The translations under genes and the position numbers were made by a program. Positions 61,543 to 64,000 of a stretch of 64,000 bases of DNA are shown here, in pieces; position 1 is the stretch's first letter, and each line of letters begins with the position of its first letter. The stretch lies in contig NZ_CP114905.1 of assembly GCF_027497195.1 (NCBI RefSeq), forward strand, positions 6,645,001 through 6,709,000. The letters run 5' to 3'. Under the pieces are notes generated by a model, which worked only from the letters and a program-made list of their open reading frames with translations, ran no database searches and was not told where the DNA came from. The DNA comes from Streptomyces sp. WMMC500. GTDB lineage: Bacteria > Actinomycetota > Actinomycetes > Streptomycetales > Streptomycetaceae.

Positions 61543-61859
61543 CCGCGACGACCCTGGTGCCCGCCGTTCTGGTGCTCGGCGCCGGCACGTTCGCCTTCCG
61601 CTTCGCGGGCCCCGCGCTGCGCTCCCGCGTACGGCTGGAGCCGCGCGCGGAGCGGCTGATGACGGTCGCCGCCGTCGTGCTGCTCACCGCCCTGGTCGGC
61701 ACGCAGGCGCTGCTGGACGACGGCGGCTTCGCGGGGGTCGCGCGGCCGGCGGGTGTCGCGGTCGGCGGTGTCCTGGCGTGGCGCCGGGCGCCGTTCGTGG
61801 TGGTGGTGGTCGCCGCGGCGGCCACGGCGGCGCTGCTGCGGCTGTGCGGCGTGGACTGA
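61539..61859 (+). CDS. azlD: AzlD-family exporter small subunit
   Basis: A 106-residue membrane protein with three to four helices (LVPAVLVLGAGTFAFRFAGPAL, LMTVAAVVLLTALVGTQAL, VGGVLAWRRAPFVVVVVAAAATAAL), the usual size and pattern of AzlD. The GTG overlaps the azlC stop (GTGA). It is the obligatory partner of AzlC in the membrane. Confidence 0.9.
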   Translation: MTATTLVPAVLVLGAGTFAFRFAGPALRSRVRLEPRAERLMTVAAVVLLTALVGTQALLDDGGFAGVARPAGVAVGGVLAWRRAPFVVVVVAAAATAALLRLCGVD

Positions 61860-61893
61860 CGGGGCGGGGGCGGTCGCCGTGCAGGCCGCCGCG

Positions 61894-62505
61894 TCAGGCG
61901 CGGCGCAGCAGCGTGTCCAGCACGGCGTTCAGATAGGGATCGCGGTCGGCGCCGGACGGCAGCAGGCCGGGCACGGCCCGGTTGAGCTGGATGTGCCCGA
62001 GGTACGTCGTGTACGCGGCCGTCGCCCGCAGCCGCGCCTCGGCGTGCGCGAAGCCCAACTCCGTGAAGACCTCCGCCACATAGCCGATCCGGCGCTCCGT
62101 CACCCGGCGCAGCGCTTCGGCGACCTGCGGCTGGTCGACGGCGGTGAGCAGGGACAGCTCCAGCGGATCCGCGGGCGCCGACCCGACCGCGTAGGCGAGC
62201 AGCCGCCGCAGCCGTAGCTCCGGGTCGGGCTCCTGCTCCGTCTCTTCGATGACGGCCTCGGTGCTCAGCTCCTCCCAGCGGGCCAGCGCGGCCCCGACCA
62301 GCGCGTCGCGGTTGGTGAAGTGCCAGTAGAAGCTGCCCTTCGTGGCGCCGAGCCGGGCGGCCAGCGGTTCGACGGCGACGCCGGCGAGCCCGTGCTCACC
62401 GATCGCGGCGAGGGCGGCGTCGGCCCAGTCCCGTGCGCTCAGCCGGCGCTTCCCCGGCGTGGCCTCGCGGCCCTCTTCGTGCTGTTCACGTCGGTGTTGC
62501 GGCAT
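61894..62505 (-). CDS. TetR-family transcriptional regulator
   Basis: A 203-residue regulator. The HTH reads WADAALAAIGEHGLAGVAVEPLAARLGATKGSFYWHFTNRDALVGAALARW, with the typical C-terminal ligand domain. It is divergent from the DUF2867 gene, and two palindromes lie between them, one touching the start. No ribosome site exists. TACCGT ends 6 bases before the ATG at 62505, so a leaderless mRNA is likely and operator binding would cover the -10 region. ATG 62511 is an alternative. Confidence 0.9.
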   Translation of the reverse strand: MPQHRREQHEEGREATPGKRRLSARDWADAALAAIGEHGLAGVAVEPLAARLGATKGSFYWHFTNRDALVGAALARWEELSTEAVIEETEQEPDPELRLRRLLAYAVGSAPADPLELSLLTAVDQPQVAEALRRVTERRIGYVAEVFTELGFAHAEARLRATAAYTTYLGHIQLNRAVPGLLPSGADRDPYLNAVLDTLLRRA

Positions 62506-62527
62506 GACCATACGGTACCGTATGGTC
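62506..62527. promoter_or_regulatory. TetR operator 1 (22-bp perfect palindrome)
   Basis: GACCATACGGT followed by its exact complement ACCGTATGGTC. It abuts the TetR start codon and covers its putative -10 element, as expected for tight autorepression. Confidence 0.8.
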
Positions 62528-62529
62528 AA

Positions 62530-62547
62530 CCATACGCAAGCGTATGG
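62530..62547. promoter_or_regulatory. TetR operator 2
   Basis: CCATACGC-AA-GCGTATGG, sharing the CCATACG/CGTATGG arms with operator 1. The centres are 22 bp apart (two helical turns). It overlaps the ribosome site of the DUF2867 gene. Confidence 0.72.
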
Positions 62548-62554
62548 AGGAGTC

Positions 62555-63466
62555 GTGCGCACGGTACGCAATGTTCATGAACGGATCCTCGACGCCCCCG
62601 CCGCCGCGGTGGGCGCCCTGGTCGACCGGCTCTCCGCCCCCGACGACCCGCTCTTCCCCAGCCCCGCCTGGGCCCCGATGGCCTTCGACCGGCCGCTGCA
62701 GACCGGTGCCGCCGGCGGCCACGGCCCGGTGCGGTACGAGGTGACGGCGTACGAGCCCGGCCGTCGCGTCCGCTTCGGCTTCACGCCGCCCGTGGACGGC
62801 TTCCACGAGATCACCGTCGAGCCGCTGGCCGACGGGCGGTGCAGGCTGCGGCACGTCCTGGAGTCGCGGATGGGGCCGGTCGACCTGCTGATGTGGACGC
62901 TGGTGATCCGCCGGGCGCACGAGACGGTGGTCGAGGAGGTCTTCGACAACGCCGAACTGGTGGCCACGGGCGCGGTCGCCCGGCCGGTGCGCCGATCGGC
63001 CCTGGTGCGGCTGCTGATGCGGGCGGAGTCCGAGAAGGCGACCGCCGTGGAGCTGCCGGCGGGCGCCCGGCTGGCCCGCGGCGCCTACGAGCGGCCGGAC
63101 TTCAGCGACGCGTGGCAGATCGCGCTGCGGCCCGGCATGCCGCGGGACGTGGCCGCCTGGCGCGATGTCCTCCCGTTCCCGGTCGTGGCGCGCGAAGGCG
63201 CCGAGCTGCTGCTCGGCAAGGACGCCGGGCACCTGGACTTCCGCGCCTCGGTGCTCGTCGAGGACGAGCGGGTCACGCTGAGCACGGTCGTACGGATCCA
63301 CAACCGGCGCGGCCGGCTGTACTTCGCCGTGGTCCGCCGCTTCCACCCGCGGGCGGCGCGGCACATGCTCCGCGTCGCCTGGCGGCGGCTGGCGCTGGCG
63401 GCTCCGTCGGCGGGGGCGCGGGAGCGGGAGCGGGCGGGGGCCACGGGCCGTACGGGGGAGGGGTGA
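62555..63466 (+). CDS. SRPBCC-like/DUF2867 protein
   Basis: A 303-residue protein starting at GTG with GGAGGA 4 bases upstream. Residues 1-145 resemble an SRPBCC (polyketide-cyclase-like) lipid-binding fold: RILDAPAAAVGALVDRLSAP, YEVTAYEPGRRVRFGFTPPV. The rest is a DUF2867 domain: DAWQIALRPGMPRDVAAWRD, LLGKDAGHLDFRASVLVEDERVTLSTVVRIHNRRGRLYFAVVRRFH. It is probably the target of the divergent TetR. Ligand unknown. Confidence 0.78.
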   Translation: MRTVRNVHERILDAPAAAVGALVDRLSAPDDPLFPSPAWAPMAFDRPLQTGAAGGHGPVRYEVTAYEPGRRVRFGFTPPVDGFHEITVEPLADGRCRLRHVLESRMGPVDLLMWTLVIRRAHETVVEEVFDNAELVATGAVARPVRRSALVRLLMRAESEKATAVELPAGARLARGAYERPDFSDAWQIALRPGMPRDVAAWRDVLPFPVVAREGAELLLGKDAGHLDFRASVLVEDERVTLSTVVRIHNRRGRLYFAVVRRFHPRAARHMLRVAWRRLALAAPSAGARERERAGATGRTGEG

Positions 63467-63558
63467 ACTCCCGTGGACTCCGGGCCCCGGGCCGCAGGGG
63501 CGTACAGGGCGCCCGGGCGGGCGCACGGTGGCCCGGGGACTGTGGGGGAGCCACCTCC

Positions 63559-63587
63559 TTTACGGAGAGTGATGAAGCCTTTACGAT
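63559..63587 (+). promoter_or_regulatory. Sigma-70-type promoter of the amidase gene
   Basis: TTTACG (63559-63564) and TACGAT (63582-63587) are separated by 17 bp, about 70 bp before the amidase start. The AT-richness stands out locally. Confidence 0.5.
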
Positions 63588-63658
63588 GAGTGCGTGACAG
63601 CGTCGAAGGGCGGCGCGGACCGACGTCACCAGCGAGAGAAAACCGGGGGGTTGTTCGT

Positions 63659-64000
63659 ATGGCCGATCCACTGTCCGCCTCCGTCGTTCTGCGCGCGCTG
63701 AAGCGCGAGGGGCTGACGGTCGTCGAGCACCGCACATGGCGCACGCACAACCGCAACCACAAGGGCCCGTGGGGTCCGGTGCACGGTGTGATGGTCCACC
63801 ACACCGCCACGTCCGGCACGGACGACACCGTCCGGCTCTGCTACAACGGCCGGCCCGACCTGCCAGGACCGCTCTGCCACGGCGTCATCGACAAGCGGGG
63901 CCGGGTCCACCTCGTCGGCCACGGCCGGACGAACCACGCCGGGCTGGGCGACGACGAGGTGCTGCGCGCGGTGATCGCCGAGCGGTTCGGCGAACGGCCG
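63659..64000 (+). CDS. N-acetylmuramoyl-L-alanine amidase/PGRP-type hydrolase (partial)
   Basis: The first 114 codons only; the gene runs off the right edge. The amidase_2 domain is clear: VHGVMVHHTATSGTDD with zinc ligand at His47/48, PLCHGVIDKRGRVHLVGHGRTNHAG. The arrangement with NRNHKGPWGP and no signal peptide is like phage-type endolysins or Streptomyces peptidoglycan-recognition proteins. It cleaves the amide bond between muramic acid and the stem peptide. Confidence 0.88.
   Translation, partial: MADPLSASVVLRALKREGLTVVEHRTWRTHNRNHKGPWGPVHGVMVHHTATSGTDDTVRLCYNGRPDLPGPLCHGVIDKRGRVHLVGHGRTNHAGLGDDEVLRAVIAERFGERP

Overview
The window is very GC-rich, strongly biased to G/C at third codon positions, and many genes start with GTG. 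These features, together with an S-(hydroxymethyl)mycothiol dehydrogenase, CebR-type and DasR-type operators, leaderless gene starts and many Streptomyces-type conserved proteins, point to a Streptomyces or close relative (Streptomycetaceae). No ribosomal RNA is present. This is an accessory and carbohydrate-rich stretch of chromosome.

Layout. 1-3.8 kb: end of an alpha-glucoside/maltodextrin ABC importer (binding protein, two permeases) and its GH13 alpha-glucosidase. 3.97-10.96 kb: a tight three-gene cassette. It encodes a SLATT-like two-helix membrane protein, a 1413-residue ATPase (ubiquitin-like domain, two FtsK/EccC-type domains, one AAA-type domain), and a P-loop protein fused to a calcineurin-like phosphoesterase. 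This looks like a conflict or defence-type system and is the strongest candidate for something undescribed. 11.4-13.5 kb: xylulokinase and a small membrane protein. 13.66-14.03 kb: tRNA-Asn and tRNA-Met.

14.01-18.46 kb: a 4.4-kb island bounded by a 26-bp direct repeat that copies the 3' end of tRNA-Met. It carries an XRE/DUF6879 regulatory set, small proteins, a lone CRISPR repeat, and a nine-repeat type I-E-like CRISPR array with a mixture of two repeat types. No cas or integrase gene is visible. 18.66-23.6 kb: a polymorphic RHS toxin with a T7SS-like N-terminus and an ADP-ribosyltransferase-like C-terminus, plus an overlapping candidate immunity gene.

23.6-33.7 kb: adenylate-forming enzyme, secreted lactonase, mycothiol-dependent formaldehyde detoxification pair (dehydrogenase plus MBL hydrolase, with a duplicated gene tail beside it), a secreted GH16 enzyme, a beta-propeller protein, a DUF1080 protein and a PQQ-type sugar dehydrogenase. 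33.9-38.2 kb: a leftward group DUF1996 / secreted GH / LacI regulator / small membrane protein with a LacI-type palindrome upstream. 38.5-44.9 kb: methyltransferase, beta-propeller glycosidase-like protein, DUF4232 lipoprotein, thyA-folA, and a divergent MFS/MarR pair. 45.1-54.4 kb: polysaccharide degradation (GH18 chitinase with a DasR-like box; AA10 LPMO and GH6 cellulase, each with an exact CebR-type box), a TetR/SnoaL/HMA group, a HAD phosphatase and an unknown membrane protein.

54.6-57.1 kb: an operon for a DyP peroxidase with an encapsulin targeting tail, its encapsulin shell, and a potassium channel, all with overlapping start/stop codons. 57.2-64 kb: small membrane protein, SseB, ArsC-like phosphatase, a secreted TNT-domain protein, XRE-cupin regulator with AzlCD exporter, a TetR/DUF2867 divergent pair with two palindromes, and a truncated amidase at the right edge.
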